Assembly: GCA_963667315.1 (NCBI GenBank)
Contig: OY763325.1
Location: 2,542,001-2,606,000, forward strand
Reading direction: 5' to 3'
Origin: DAINPP01 sp963667315
Lineage (GTDB): Bacteria; Thermotogota; Thermotogae; MWEM01
Length of the DNA: 64,000 bases
The position numbers and the translations under genes were made by a program. Under the pieces are notes generated by a model, which had not been told where the DNA came from, ran no database searches, and worked only from the letters and a program-made list of their open reading frames with translations. Shown here one piece after another: positions 1-8,655 of the stretch; position 1 is the first letter of the stretch, and each line of letters begins with the position of its first letter.

Positions 1-264
1 CTAATAGGTTACTCAAGAGATATTCTAAAAGGCGGAAATACTGGGGTGCACGGCTTATGTTATCTGAAAATTGATAGTACAAAAATCTCTTATAACAAAA
101 ACACTGTAAATAAAATAGAATTTCTAGATCTATCTGGAAATATAGATGAAAAAATATCTAAAATTAATGCGTATACATCCCAATTTAACTTTTCAAATGA
201 GTTGGTGATTGGTTTATATTTTTTAAAACAGTTTTATTCTAAAAACAGTGAATATGTTCATTGA
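1..264 (+). CDS. C-terminal fragment of an unknown protein
   Basis: The reading frame is open from the window edge to a TGA at 262-264, giving about 87 codons, so the gene starts upstream of the window. The visible part begins with a G-rich stretch (LKGGNTGVHG) followed by alternating beta-strand-like residues. That pattern is loosely like the end of a calcineurin-type metallophosphoesterase, but no metal ligand is visible. The thermonuclease gene follows after 33 nt. I do not recognise the family and give no function. Confidence 0.45.
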   Translation, partial: LIGYSRDILKGGNTGVHGLCYLKIDSTKISYNKNTVNKIEFLDLSGNIDEKISKINAYTSQFNFSNELVIGLYFLKQFYSKNSEYVH

Positions 265-297
265 TCAAGTAGTTATCTTTTTGTGGAGGATCTATAT

Positions 298-1155
298 ATG
301 AGAAAATCAATATGTGTATTACTTTTGTTGTTGCTTACCGTCGCAGCATTCTCAGTTACACTTAACAGGAATGGTGTTGATTTCGTCTGGGAGTACAACC
401 TGAAGCCAACTGACTACGACAAGGCAAAAGTCAGCAAGAATGTGGATGGAGATACAATCAGAATCATGCTGGATGGCAAAGAGGAAATCATCCGAATGAT
501 TGGTGTGGACACACCTGAAACTGTTCACCCATCGAAGCCGGTAGAGTTCTTCGGTAAAGAAGCAAGCAATTTCACGAAAGCAATGGTTCCGGTGGGTTCT
601 GAGGTGTTTGTAACTTATGACTGGGATCCGAGAGACAAATATGATCGTCTCTTGGCTTACATCTGGTACAAAGTTGACGGAAAGTGGATTCTTCACAACC
701 TCAACATCATCACAAACGGCTATGGCTTCGCATATACTTCCTTTGCCTTTGATGATGATTACAAGCAGACGTTTATCGAAGCAGAAAGAACCGCCAGGAA
801 CAATGACAGAGGCCTCTGGGAGAAAGAGAATGAAGGTAAGCCAGAAACATCAAATTCAAATGGGATTGCTATCCTGGAGGTTCAACCTGAAGGATCTGAT
901 GAATTTGTGATTCTTGTGAATAACGGAAATTCAGTAGTGAATCTCAAAGGATGGAAGATGATAAGCACTTCCGGAAACCAAGAGTATGTTTTTCCTGATG
1001 TGAGTATTCCGGCAGGAGGGACGAGTGAGGTTCATTCTGGGAAGAGTGCTTCTGGGAGTCTCGTTTGGTCGAAAGGGTATATTCATGCAAACAAAAGCGA
1101 TGGGGTTGAACTTTATTCGCCTGATGGGGAGCTTGTGGATTCTGAGAGGTGGTAA
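298..1155 (+). CDS. Secreted thermonuclease-like nuclease with C-terminal lamin-tail domain
   Basis: The protein is 285 aa. The ATG at 298 is chosen over the GTG at 283 because GGAGGA (285-290) lies 7 nt before it and the protein then begins with a clean signal peptide (MRKS followed by a Leu-rich core). Residues about 40-170 form a staphylococcal-nuclease fold: VDGDTI, then RMIGVDTPE carrying the Arg, Asp and Glu of the active site, and a later YDRLLAYIW supplying the second catalytic Arg. The last 100 residues match the lamin-tail (LTD) beta-sandwich pattern (LKGWKM, then DGVELYSPDG), often fused to exported nucleases. The likely role is calcium-dependent cleavage of extracellular DNA or RNA. 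An intrinsic terminator follows directly, so it is probably the last gene of its transcript. Confidence 0.85.
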   Translation: MRKSICVLLLLLLTVAAFSVTLNRNGVDFVWEYNLKPTDYDKAKVSKNVDGDTIRIMLDGKEEIIRMIGVDTPETVHPSKPVEFFGKEASNFTKAMVPVGSEVFVTYDWDPRDKYDRLLAYIWYKVDGKWILHNLNIITNGYGFAYTSFAFDDDYKQTFIEAERTARNNDRGLWEKENEGKPETSNSNGIAILEVQPEGSDEFVILVNNGNSVVNLKGWKMISTSGNQEYVFPDVSIPAGGTSEVHSGKSASGSLVWSKGYIHANKSDGVELYSPDGELVDSERW

Positions 1156-1163
1156 GAAGTTCT

Positions 1164-1187
1164 AAAGGGGAGTAGTCACTCCCCTTT
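1164..1187 (+). terminator. Intrinsic terminator after the nuclease gene
   Basis: A perfect 10-bp stem (1164-1173 paired with 1178-1187, four-base loop AGTC) begins 9 nt after the nuclease stop codon. The U-tract behind it is weak (ATCTTATCT). Confidence 0.75.
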
Positions 1188-1530
1188 ATCTTATCTACTC
1201 AATCGTTTTCTATATCAGTCTTTCATTTGTATAAGGATCAAAAATATATTCTTGAGGAAAATATACTTCATCTCACTAATGGTTTTTCCAACAGTCAATA
1301 TTAGTTCTGGAACCATATATTTCATTTTGAACTTCTTTCTTACTAACAGGGTCATAAAAAACCCCCACAAAAATCTTATAATCATATTTTTATATATTTA
1401 TCAAAGAAATTTCAAATTATTTTCACATAATTCTCAATTAAGCCTATTGTGATACAAATTATATCTGTTTGTAGTATAATTATGTCAAAGAAAAATTAAC
1501 AAAATATATTCTAAACAAGGAGGGAGTTAT
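1188..1530 (+). other. Non-coding stretch with a probable promoter
   Basis: No convincing gene lies here. A 66-codon open frame in it has no ribosome-binding site and no recognisable composition. A TATAAT (1475-1480) about 50 nt before the next gene is a good -10 candidate, but no clear -35 stands 17 nt upstream. AAGGAGGGAG just before 1531 is the ribosome-binding site of the lipoprotein gene. Confidence 0.4.
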
Positions 1531-3789
1531 ATGAAAATAAAATGTTTGTTAACCATCATTTTTTTTATTGTTTTATCAATACTAATATTTACTGCTTGTG
1601 GTAATGGTGCAAAACCAGTCATTCTCGATAAAGCCGAAGAGGTAATTGAGAAGATTGTAAAAAAAGAGGAAGGGGCTGAATTTGTTTTTAGTGATAATAC
1701 CAGAATAGTTTTGCCAGAAAATGCTTTGTCCAAAGATACACTTATTAAGTTAACGATGTTAAAGCACAACACTGACGCTAGAGGCAATGCGCCTTATCAA
1801 ATTACATTTGAACCAACAAATGTAATTTTAAATAAGCCTATAGAAATTGATACTCAAAAAATACCTGAAGATCAAATTGAAGATAATCAAATTGAAATGC
1901 AGTACCTCTTAACTCATGATTATCAATTAATTTCAGCTACAACAATAACCGTTCGATCAAGGAATGGAAAGCGTTCAAATAGTACCGTTTTAGTTTGGCC
2001 TCAACTATTTTTAGGTTGGCATACATGCAAAGCTTTATACCCATCTATTAGATATCCAGGTAAATATCTTCTACCAGGCGATATTCTTTATGATATTGGA
2101 AATGAAAACTGGTTCACAGGTCATGTCGGAATGTATCTGGGTTCTTCATTAGGTAAATCTTTTAAAGAAAATGAGTATATAAATGACGGTATCTCTTTTG
2201 TTGACGCATATCCTTACGATGATAAAGTTTGGGACGCTTTATACGAAGACGGTGTAAGAGTATTACCTAATGATAAATACAAACAATTTGATATAGAACA
2301 TAACCCAACAAAAAATTATTTTGAATATGACTATGAAAAATATTGGTTAAACAAGGAGAATTTCTTAGAACCGAGAAGGCCATGGAATGAGCTTCTCTTT
2401 GGAGATAGACAGAAAATTGTTGATTATGCTATTGATAAAGAAGGTTCGAAATGGAGTATATCATTTAACCTTTCTGGCAAAAGTTATTTCCATTACGGTC
2501 CTTATTCGTGTGTTGGATTAGTTGAATCTGCATATAAGTCAGCTGGAATTACTTTAACTTCAGGGTATGAAGGTTTTCCATCAGGGTTTCTAGGTTCTCC
2601 ATCTGCTGATTTAAGTTTCACTCTCATTCCACTTGAACAATTTAACAGTACAAAACCTATTGATAGTATTACAGCGAAAATCGATAGACAAATAAAAATA
2701 CCTTTAGCTGTATATACAGCAACTTCAAAACCATATGGGATAAAATGGGAAAAAGATAACATCAATAGTAGTATTACATTGGAATCTGGTAATGGTGAAA
2801 TACTCAACAATGTATATTATTGGACGCCACGAGAAAAAGGAACTTATAAGATTAAAATAAAATTCTCAGGTCTTTATGATAGAATGTTTGATGAAGATGA
2901 AATTGTATCTGAAACGAGGACTATTACCATAGAAGTCACTGAGAAAAGTGCAGATTTTGTTGCAATTTACAAAGGTAATTATTGGATGGGAAACACACTT
3001 GGAACAGGTTATGACGACGAAAACCCAGCTCACGAAGTGGAATTCAATTATGATTATCTTATCGGAACTTATGAACTTACAAATTCAGAATATCTTGAAT
3101 TCTTGAATAATAGCGATATAAACTCAAACGGCTCGCTAAATGGGCATCAACTGCTTGATGTTAATAATGGAGAGTTTGAATATACAAATGGCCAATTTGC
3201 TTTAAAAGATTCTTCGAGAAGGAACTACCCAATGAGGCATTTATCTTGGTGGGGAGCGATAGAATATTGTAATTGGTTAAGCGAAGAAGAATCGCTTGAA
3301 CCAGCTTATGATAGCGACGGAAATCTCCTAGATTCAAACGGAAATATAACAACTGATATTACCGAAGTTGTAGGTTATAGACTTCCAACAGAAGCAGAAT
3401 GGGAATATGCCGCAAGGGGTGCTGAGAATGACAAAGATACAGCTACAGATTACAGATACGCTGGAAGTAACAATATAAACGAAGTTGGTTGGGATGAAAA
3501 TAATTCAGGAAATACAACTCATGAAGTAGGTTTAAAAACACCTAACGAAATTGGATTATATGATATGAGTGGAAATGTCCGAGAATATTGTACAGATTGG
3601 CATGGTCCCTATTCAAGTGATAAGCAGACAAATCCTGTAAATTTATCAAACACATCAGGAAGAAGGGTTGAACGTTCTGGTGGTTATGATAATGCTACTT
3701 ACAATTGTAGAATTGCTAATCGTGGTCAACCCAATCCGAATGTTTATACCACTGGTCCTTTAGGATTCAGAATAGCAAAAACAAAATAG
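1531..3789 (+). CDS. Multidomain lipoprotein: permuted NlpC/P60-like domain plus SUMF1 (FGE-sulfatase) domain
   Basis: The protein is 752 aa, with start supported by AAGGAGGGAG upstream. A lipobox (IFTAC, Cys23) predicts membrane anchoring. Residues about 55-110 resemble a ZU5-like beta domain (VLPENAL, then an FEPTNVILNKPI strand). Residues 181-330 show the circularly permuted papain-like pattern of the YiiX/NlpC group: LPGDILY, then GHVGMYLG with His198, and Cys327 in SCVGLVESAY, so His precedes Cys. A beta-rich Ig-like linker follows. From about 476 to the end is a SUMF1/formylglycine-generating-enzyme-like domain (WMGN, RLPTEAEWEYAARG, SGNVREY, GFRIAK). The paired active-site cysteines of true FGE are not evident, so this part is probably a binding domain of the widespread SUMF1 type. 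The role may be cell-envelope or peptidoglycan processing; the substrate is unknown. Confidence 0.7.
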   Translation: MKIKCLLTIIFFIVLSILIFTACGNGAKPVILDKAEEVIEKIVKKEEGAEFVFSDNTRIVLPENALSKDTLIKLTMLKHNTDARGNAPYQITFEPTNVILNKPIEIDTQKIPEDQIEDNQIEMQYLLTHDYQLISATTITVRSRNGKRSNSTVLVWPQLFLGWHTCKALYPSIRYPGKYLLPGDILYDIGNENWFTGHVGMYLGSSLGKSFKENEYINDGISFVDAYPYDDKVWDALYEDGVRVLPNDKYKQFDIEHNPTKNYFEYDYEKYWLNKENFLEPRRPWNELLFGDRQKIVDYAIDKEGSKWSISFNLSGKSYFHYGPYSCVGLVESAYKSAGITLTSGYEGFPSGFLGSPSADLSFTLIPLEQFNSTKPIDSITAKIDRQIKIPLAVYTATSKPYGIKWEKDNINSSITLESGNGEILNNVYYWTPREKGTYKIKIKFSGLYDRMFDEDEIVSETRTITIEVTEKSADFVAIYKGNYWMGNTLGTGYDDENPAHEVEFNYDYLIGTYELTNSEYLEFLNNSDINSNGSLNGHQLLDVNNGEFEYTNGQFALKDSSRRNYPMRHLSWWGAIEYCNWLSEEESLEPAYDSDGNLLDSNGNITTDITEVVGYRLPTEAEWEYAARGAENDKDTATDYRYAGSNNINEVGWDENNSGNTTHEVGLKTPNEIGLYDMSGNVREYCTDWHGPYSSDKQTNPVNLSNTSGRRVERSGGYDNATYNCRIANRGQPNPNVYTTGPLGFRIAKTK

Positions 3790-3791
3790 TG

Positions 3792-3819
3792 TTGATTTTG
3801 CAGAGGAATCCTGTATAAT
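3792..3819 (+). promoter_or_regulatory. Sigma-70 type promoter
   Basis: TTGATT (3792-3797), a 16-nt spacer and TATAAT (3814-3819) immediately follow the lipoprotein stop codon. The promoter faces a roughly 110-nt unit ending in an intrinsic terminator, upstream of the recombinase. Confidence 0.65.
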
Positions 3820-3825
3820 AAAAAT

Positions 3826-3937
3826 GTAACCGGGTAATTATTGGGGAATAATTAGGAGCCCGGGAATGAGAAAAAAGTCAATAATTCAACTGAATAAAAA
3901 GAGCACAAGGCGATAAAAAAATTGTCTTGTGCTTTTT
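3826..3937 (+). ncRNA. Short transcript or leader between promoter and terminator, with a 16-codon ORF
   Basis: The predicted transcript runs from about 3826 to the terminator at 3937. Its 5' end folds into a hairpin: TAATTATT (3835-3842) pairs with AATAATTA (3847-3854) around GGGG. A 16-codon basic ORF (3866-3916, MRKKSI...) has AGGAG 7 nt before its ATG, and its stop codon falls inside the terminator loop. It could be a small RNA, or a leader-peptide/attenuator unit for the recombinase downstream. No known RNA family was recognised. Confidence 0.4.
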
Positions 3938-4020
3938 GTTTGAAAAAAGAAGTGATCTTTTCATCTGATATAAAACAGAAATAGCACATATAATCATAAC
4001 GGGTAATTATCGTGGGGATA
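3831..4020 (+). repeat. Direct repeat pair flanking the small transcript
   Basis: CGGGTAATTAT followed by a GGGGATA-like tail occurs at 3831-3850 and again at 4000-4020. Each copy lies a few bases downstream of a TATAAT (3814-3819 and 3989-3994). The second copy lies in the 5' leader of the recombinase, 20 nt before its ATG. The placement at or after the transcription start fits a shared operator or a common 5'-UTR element. Confidence 0.5.
3903..3937 (+). terminator. Intrinsic terminator upstream of the recombinase
   Basis: A 12-bp stem, 3903-3914 with 3921-3932, has GCACAAG/CTTGTGC as its base. It is followed by TTTTTGTTTG. It would stop the short upstream transcript before the recombinase gene. 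Confidence 0.85.
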
Positions 4021-4039
4021 AGTCAAAGGAGATGCCGTT

Positions 4040-5509
4040 ATGAATATCAAAAAGAAAGCTGTAGCCTACGCAAGAGTCAGCTCTGGCAAGCAATCAGAAA
4101 CAAGTATAGAAGCACAACTTGAAGCCATACAACATCTGGCCAAGACACATAATCTTGAAATAATCAAAACTTACACAGAAAAAGTAACCGCTACCGGTGA
4201 AAAAGATCGACCAGAATTTAATAAGATGATTGAGGAGGCTGAAACAGGCACATTTGATTTTATCCTTGTCTACAAATCAGACAGATTCTACAGATACCCG
4301 CTTGAAGAACAGTTGTTAAGAGAAGAACTGAAAAAGAAAGGAATCTATGTCATCTCTTCTGCAGATTTTGCAGATACCTCAACTCCTGCCGGAAAATTTC
4401 AGAGCTGGATATTCTCTGGACTGAATGGCTGGTACATCGACAACATGAAACAGGAATTGTATACTAAAAACACAACTGTTGCGAAGAGAGGTTTTTTCAT
4501 GGGAGGAACGCCTCCATACGGTTATTCTACTCAGGAAATAAGAGATAAGGAAGCCTCAAGAAACAGAAAAATTTATACCATCAATGATAAAGAAGCCCCT
4601 ATCGTTAAAATAATCTTTGATATGGCCCTTAAAGGAGAAAGCACCGGCCAGATAGCAAAATATCTCAACGAGAACAAAGTACCAACGAGAAAAGGTGGAA
4701 AGTGGAGTAACACCACACTGTATGATATTCTCCACAACAAAAAATATATGGGAACATTCACTTACAGGGTTGGGACAAAACATAATTCTCATAAAGCGAG
4801 AGAAGACACCATTGAAGTAGATAACGCAATCCCTCCAATCATTGATTCTGAAACATTTGAGGCAATCCAGAAGAGATATACCGGCAGAAGAAAGAAACAA
4901 GGGAACGTCAAACACCTTCTCAGTGGCTTTTTGACCTGTGGAATTTGCGGGGCTCAAATGGTTCTGGCCGGATCCGGAAAGGGTTATTACAAATACGAAT
5001 GTGGTCGGTATAAAAGATATAGAGATACAATGTATCTATCTGTGGGAGAAACCAAAGCGGAAAAAGAAATCATCGGATTCATCAACACAATTTTAAGCGA
5101 AACTGATTATGAGATCGTGGCGAATTCCTACAATAAACAAATGGCGCTTTTAGATGTACAAAATAAAGATCGTGTCATTATTCTGCAGAACGAGATCAAA
5201 AAGATCGAACAGCAAATCGACAACGCATTGAATTCTATCCTGGAAGGTGTGGCACCTGAAAGAATGAAAGAAAAGATTTCGAGACTTGAAGAGGATAAAA
5301 TAAATTATTCTAGAGAACTTGCTGAAATGAGCGGAGGAAATGCAAATAAAATTAGCGCCAAAGAAGTTAAAGAATTTTATGAGGAGTATATGAGAAAGTT
5401 GTACGGATCCTTTGAAGAAAAAAGAGAAATTATCAGAACATTCATCGAAGAGATAAAAATATACCCACAGGGATATGTTAAAATAGTTCCGAGGGACCGA
5501 AGCGTATAA
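4040..5509 (+). CDS. Large serine recombinase
   Basis: The protein is 489 aa, starting at ATG 4040 behind AAGGAG. The resolvase-type catalytic domain starts with YARVSSGKQ (nucleophile probably Ser14) and continues through FDFILVYKSDRFYR. A recombinase DNA-binding domain follows (GGTPPYGY at about 155, then the TRKGGKWSNTTLYDIL motif). A zinc-ribbon-like segment begins CGICGAQM, but its second Cys pair appears reduced to a single Cys in YECGRY. A coiled coil precedes the C terminus. Such enzymes integrate or excise phages and small mobile elements through short att sites. No phage genes adjoin it; the tail module starts 8 kb away. It may belong to a small element including the lipoprotein gene, or be a stranded remnant. 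A terminator follows 50 nt downstream. Confidence 0.9.
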   Translation: MNIKKKAVAYARVSSGKQSETSIEAQLEAIQHLAKTHNLEIIKTYTEKVTATGEKDRPEFNKMIEEAETGTFDFILVYKSDRFYRYPLEEQLLREELKKKGIYVISSADFADTSTPAGKFQSWIFSGLNGWYIDNMKQELYTKNTTVAKRGFFMGGTPPYGYSTQEIRDKEASRNRKIYTINDKEAPIVKIIFDMALKGESTGQIAKYLNENKVPTRKGGKWSNTTLYDILHNKKYMGTFTYRVGTKHNSHKAREDTIEVDNAIPPIIDSETFEAIQKRYTGRRKKQGNVKHLLSGFLTCGICGAQMVLAGSGKGYYKYECGRYKRYRDTMYLSVGETKAEKEIIGFINTILSETDYEIVANSYNKQMALLDVQNKDRVIILQNEIKKIEQQIDNALNSILEGVAPERMKEKISRLEEDKINYSRELAEMSGGNANKISAKEVKEFYEEYMRKLYGSFEEKREIIRTFIEEIKIYPQGYVKIVPRDRSV

Positions 5510-5558
5510 GCGCAACAACCGAGGCGAACCCTCGCCACCATTCTAGAATAGAAATATA

Positions 5559-5588
5559 AAACCTCGGATTAATTTCCGAGGTTTTTTT
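5559..5588 (+). terminator. Intrinsic terminator after the recombinase
   Basis: A 10-bp stem (AAACCTCGGA 5559-5568 with TCCGAGGTTT 5575-5584) is followed by a run of T. Confidence 0.85.
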
Positions 5589-5838
5589 GTTTGGAAGATA
5601 TTTCTTCCTCAACACTTTCATTACAATTACATCATCTTCTATGTTCAATAAAAAAGGATCAGAACTTAATCTTAATCGAAGATATTTCTGCAATATTCTC
5701 TTTGCAAAAGTAAGCATTGTGGTAAAATAAACCATGATGAAACAATGTTTTTTCAGTTAAAGAAGAAATTTATAAATTGGCTTTATTTGTATATACCTCT
5801 TCAAGTTTATCAAATCATAACGAATGGAGTGATGTTCA
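5589..5838. other. Non-coding region between recombinase and DUF5058 operon
   Basis: No gene was accepted here. A minus-strand open frame crossing 5478-5735 has no ribosome-binding site and runs into the recombinase 3' end. GGAGTGA near 5826-5832 is the ribosome-binding site of the next gene. Confidence 0.4.
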
Positions 5839-6567
5839 TTGTTTGATGTTAATGCAAAACCACTGTTTGTAATGGCAGCGATCGTGGTCGGTTACGTGCT
5901 GTTCCAATCTTTTTTCTTTCTCTTCAAAGCATGGCAGCGTGCAAAAGCACTCGGTCTTGATATGACCCGCCTTAAAAGAACCGTATGGGCAACAGCGGTC
6001 TTTACGATTGCACCGGCTGTTTCCATTATCCTGGGAATGATAACCTTATCCAAGTTCCTCGGATTACCCCTTCCCTGGTTGCGCCTTTCGGTGCTTGGCG
6101 CCTTGACCTACGAATTACCCGCCGCTTCAACTGCCGCCTCAGTCATGGGGATCTCCCTCTCCGAAACGGTTACTTCTCCACAGGTTTACAGTGCCATCGT
6201 CTGGGTCATGACGGTGGGAATTTTATCAGGAATCGTTATCATCACACTGTTTCTCAAACGCATGCAATCCGGAATCCTTAAACTCCGACAAAAAGATGAG
6301 AAATGGGGAAAGATATTCATGGATTCCCTATTTCTGGGAATGATATCTGCCTTTCTGGGAATGATTTTTTCGGATATCAGAATCGGTATAACCGGCTGGA
6401 TTCCTGTTTTAATCATGGCATTAAGTGCCGTAATCATGCTCATCTGCGGTTACTTTATCAAACAAAAGAAGGTAAAGTGGCTTGAAAATTATGCCATGCC
6501 CATCAGCATGCTATCTGCGATGGCATTATCCATTCCGGTTTCATTTCTGATGAAAGGGGGAGTTTAA
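5839..6567 (+). CDS. DUF5058 family membrane protein
   Basis: The protein is 242 aa. The TTG start at 5839 is supported by GGAGTGA 6 nt upstream and by the usual N terminus of the family. It shows about six or seven hydrophobic segments and the signature region TIAPAVSIILG, LPLPWLRLSV and ALTYELPAA. The molecular function of DUF5058 is not established. It is followed after 1 nt by a second membrane protein and then an M20 peptidase in tight coupling, so the three products very probably act together. A transporter or permease for a peptide-like or acylated amino-acid substrate that the peptidase then cleaves is a reasonable inference. Confidence 0.75.
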   Translation: MFDVNAKPLFVMAAIVVGYVLFQSFFFLFKAWQRAKALGLDMTRLKRTVWATAVFTIAPAVSIILGMITLSKFLGLPLPWLRLSVLGALTYELPAASTAASVMGISLSETVTSPQVYSAIVWVMTVGILSGIVIITLFLKRMQSGILKLRQKDEKWGKIFMDSLFLGMISAFLGMIFSDIRIGITGWIPVLIMALSAVIMLICGYFIKQKKVKWLENYAMPISMLSAMALSIPVSFLMKGGV

Positions 6568-6568
6568 G

Positions 6569-7225
6569 ATGAATGATTATGAGAATAAAATACACAAATG
6601 GGGACGTCTTTCCACCTCTATGGCAATCGTCCTGTTTCTTTCTTTTCCTCTGTTTATAAGTATTTATTACAATGCCTGGCCGGGCTGGGGGCCCTTTCTC
6701 AGTGGTTTACTGGGGATTGCTCCCATCTTCTGGGTCGTCGGAGCCATAGAAGCCTTCACTTTTGGTCCCATGCTCGGAAGCGGGGGGAGTTATCTTGGTT
6801 TCGTAACGGGTAATCTGACAAATCTGAAAGTCCCGGCTGCCCTTAACGCCATGCAGTCCATGGAAGTCGAAGCGAACACTGAAGAAGGAGATGTGGTCTG
6901 TACGATCGCCGTGGCGGTTTCTTCTATCGTTACCACAATCATACTGGTCATCGGTATGCTGTTACTGGCACCACTTCAGCCCATTCTGCAATCCGCAATC
7001 CTTTCACCGGCGTTTGACAACATCCTGCCGGCGCTTTTCGGTGCACTGGCCGTTGTTTTCATTTCAAAGAACTGGAAGATAGCCATCTCACCAATGCTAT
7101 TGATGCTGATCCTGTTCATCACCGTCCCTTCACTGGCCTCAGCCGTCAGTATTCTTGTTCCTGTGGGGGCAATCTTCACCATCATCATCTCCAGGATACT
7201 ATACAAAAAGGGGTTGTTGGGATGA
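6569..7225 (+). CDS. Multispanning membrane protein, partner of DUF5058
   Basis: The protein is 218 aa, with ATG 1 nt after the previous stop and a GGGGGAG ribosome-binding site. It has about six hydrophobic segments. A glycine-rich stretch (FGPMLGSGGSYLGFVTGN) and a following acidic segment (MEVEANTEEGD) look conserved and functional. I do not recognise a named domain. The 4-nt overlap of its stop with the peptidase start (ATGA at 7222) implies translational coupling, pointing to a two-component membrane complex with DUF5058. Confidence 0.65.
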   Translation: MNDYENKIHKWGRLSTSMAIVLFLSFPLFISIYYNAWPGWGPFLSGLLGIAPIFWVVGAIEAFTFGPMLGSGGSYLGFVTGNLTNLKVPAALNAMQSMEVEANTEEGDVVCTIAVAVSSIVTTIILVIGMLLLAPLQPILQSAILSPAFDNILPALFGALAVVFISKNWKIAISPMLLMLILFITVPSLASAVSILVPVGAIFTIIISRILYKKGLLG

Positions 7226-8655
7226 TTTGGCTGTTTATTTTTGTCCCGTTATTTGTGTTTATCGGTTTTCTTTTTCTTCGTGGTTTTCTACTCAAACAAG
7301 AGGAAGAAAAGCCAAGAAAAGCAGAACCGTCAAATGTGGCCTTTGAAGCTGCCGTTAAAAAATTTCAGCAGTTGATTAGAATACCCACAATCTCTCACTC
7401 AAATGGTATCGGTGAAGACGAAAAAACCTTTCAGCAATTCAGAGAAATATTGCCACAACTCTTTCCGGCGGTGTACAAGAAATGCGTTTATCAGGAAATT
7501 GGCCGTCGTGGTCTGCTCTTTCACTGGAAGGGGAAAGACAATGCATCTGCTTCAGTATTCATGGCACATTATGATGTCGTCCCGGTGGATACCTCTCAAT
7601 GGCAAAAGCCACCTTTTGATGCCATCATAGAAGAGGGCATCCTATGGGGTCGCGGTACGCTTGATACAAAAGGAACCTTCACAGCTGTTCTCGAAACGGC
7701 AAATCAACTGATTGAAAGCGGCTTTTTCCCTGAACACGATATCTACCTCGCCTTCTCCGGTGAAGAAGAAACACATGGGTCTTCCGCTGACGACATCGTC
7801 AATCATCTGATGCAACAAGGTGTGGCAATCAATTTTGTTCTGGATGAAGGTGGCGCCATTATAGAACCGCTTTCACCCGTTACCGATCAAAAACTCGGTG
7901 TCATCGGGATAGGCGAAAAGGCTCAGATGGATATCAAATTAACGCTAAGAGGAGAAGGGGGACATGCCTCCCATCCCCCCGCCCGTTCTTTAGTCAGAGA
8001 ACTATCCGAAGCGATTATCAGGGTTGAAAAATCTCCGATGCCCGTCCAACTCAACAAGGGCTTTCTTCAGTTCATAAGAACTCTGGGACAACATGCGGGA
8101 ATCATGATCAGAACGATAATCGCAAATATTCACCTCTTCAAACCTTTACTGGCGATGATTACTCGGAAAATCGGGGGGGAAATAAACGCCCTGATCAGGA
8201 CGACCTTTGCCGTAACTGTTTTTAATGGTTCAGATACCTTCAACGTCATGCCTTCTGAAGTATCAGCGGGTATAAACGTTCGTTATCTGAACGAGGATGA
8301 TCCTGAGAAAATCCTTAAACACCTAAAAAAAGTTATCGATGATCCTAAGATAGCTATCGACGTGCTTTACGATTCGGGACGTTCAGGGTATTCAGACATC
8401 AATTGCCCTCAATATGATGTCCTGAAGGAATGCATCCGTCAGACATGGCAGGCTGTTCAGGTCGTTCCCTACCTGATGATCGCCTGTTCGGATGCCCGTC
8501 ATTATTCACAAGTTTCAGATAAAGTTTACCGCTTTGCCGCCATGGAGATGACAAAAGAGGAGAGAAAGCTCATTCACGGACCCAATGAACGGATCAGGCT
8601 GGATGAATGGAAAAACACACTGGATTTCTACTATAGACTCATGCGACGTTTTTAA
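7222..8655 (+). CDS. M20 family metallopeptidase, membrane-anchored
   Basis: The protein is 477 aa. An N-terminal transmembrane helix (about residues 2-24) is followed by a complete M20 peptidase. Metal-ligand motifs are MAHYDVVP (His116), GTLDTKG (bridging Asp148), SGEEE (catalytic Glu181 and ligand Glu182), VLDEGG, and LIHGPNER (His452) near the C terminus. The dimerisation domain (GGHASHPP) lies between. The closest group is the carboxypeptidase S/Gly-X type of M20, about the usual length. Substrates are typically dipeptides or N-acyl amino acids. It is coupled by ATGA to the upstream membrane protein. It converges with the response regulator gene, sharing 4 nt at the 3' ends. Confidence 0.85.
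   Translation: MIWLFIFVPLFVFIGFLFLRGFLLKQEEEKPRKAEPSNVAFEAAVKKFQQLIRIPTISHSNGIGEDEKTFQQFREILPQLFPAVYKKCVYQEIGRRGLLFHWKGKDNASASVFMAHYDVVPVDTSQWQKPPFDAIIEEGILWGRGTLDTKGTFTAVLETANQLIESGFFPEHDIYLAFSGEEETHGSSADDIVNHLMQQGVAINFVLDEGGAIIEPLSPVTDQKLGVIGIGEKAQMDIKLTLRGEGGHASHPPARSLVRELSEAIIRVEKSPMPVQLNKGFLQFIRTLGQHAGIMIRTIIANIHLFKPLLAMITRKIGGEINALIRTTFAVTVFNGSDTFNVMPSEVSAGINVRYLNEDDPEKILKHLKKVIDDPKIAIDVLYDSGRSGYSDINCPQYDVLKECIRQTWQAVQVVPYLMIACSDARHYSQVSDKVYRFAAMEMTKEERKLIHGPNERIRLDEWKNTLDFYYRLMRRF

Noticed and set aside
1252..1452. 66-codon ORF in the gap before the lipoprotein
   Set aside because: It has no ribosome-binding site and a composition typical of AT-rich intergenic DNA.
4040..5509. Serine recombinase as the integrase of the tail block
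   Set aside because: It lies 8 kb away with an unrelated operon and two-component/ABC locus in between; no matching att repeats were found at the block ends.
5510..5545. tRNA-like 3' end (GAACCCTCGCCACCA) after the recombinase, possible att scar
   Set aside because: No T-loop GTTCGA, no cloverleaf and no second copy were found, so it was not called as a tRNA or att site.
5478..5735. 85-codon minus-strand ORF across the recombinase 3' end
   Set aside because: It is antisense to the recombinase end and terminator, with no ribosome-binding site.
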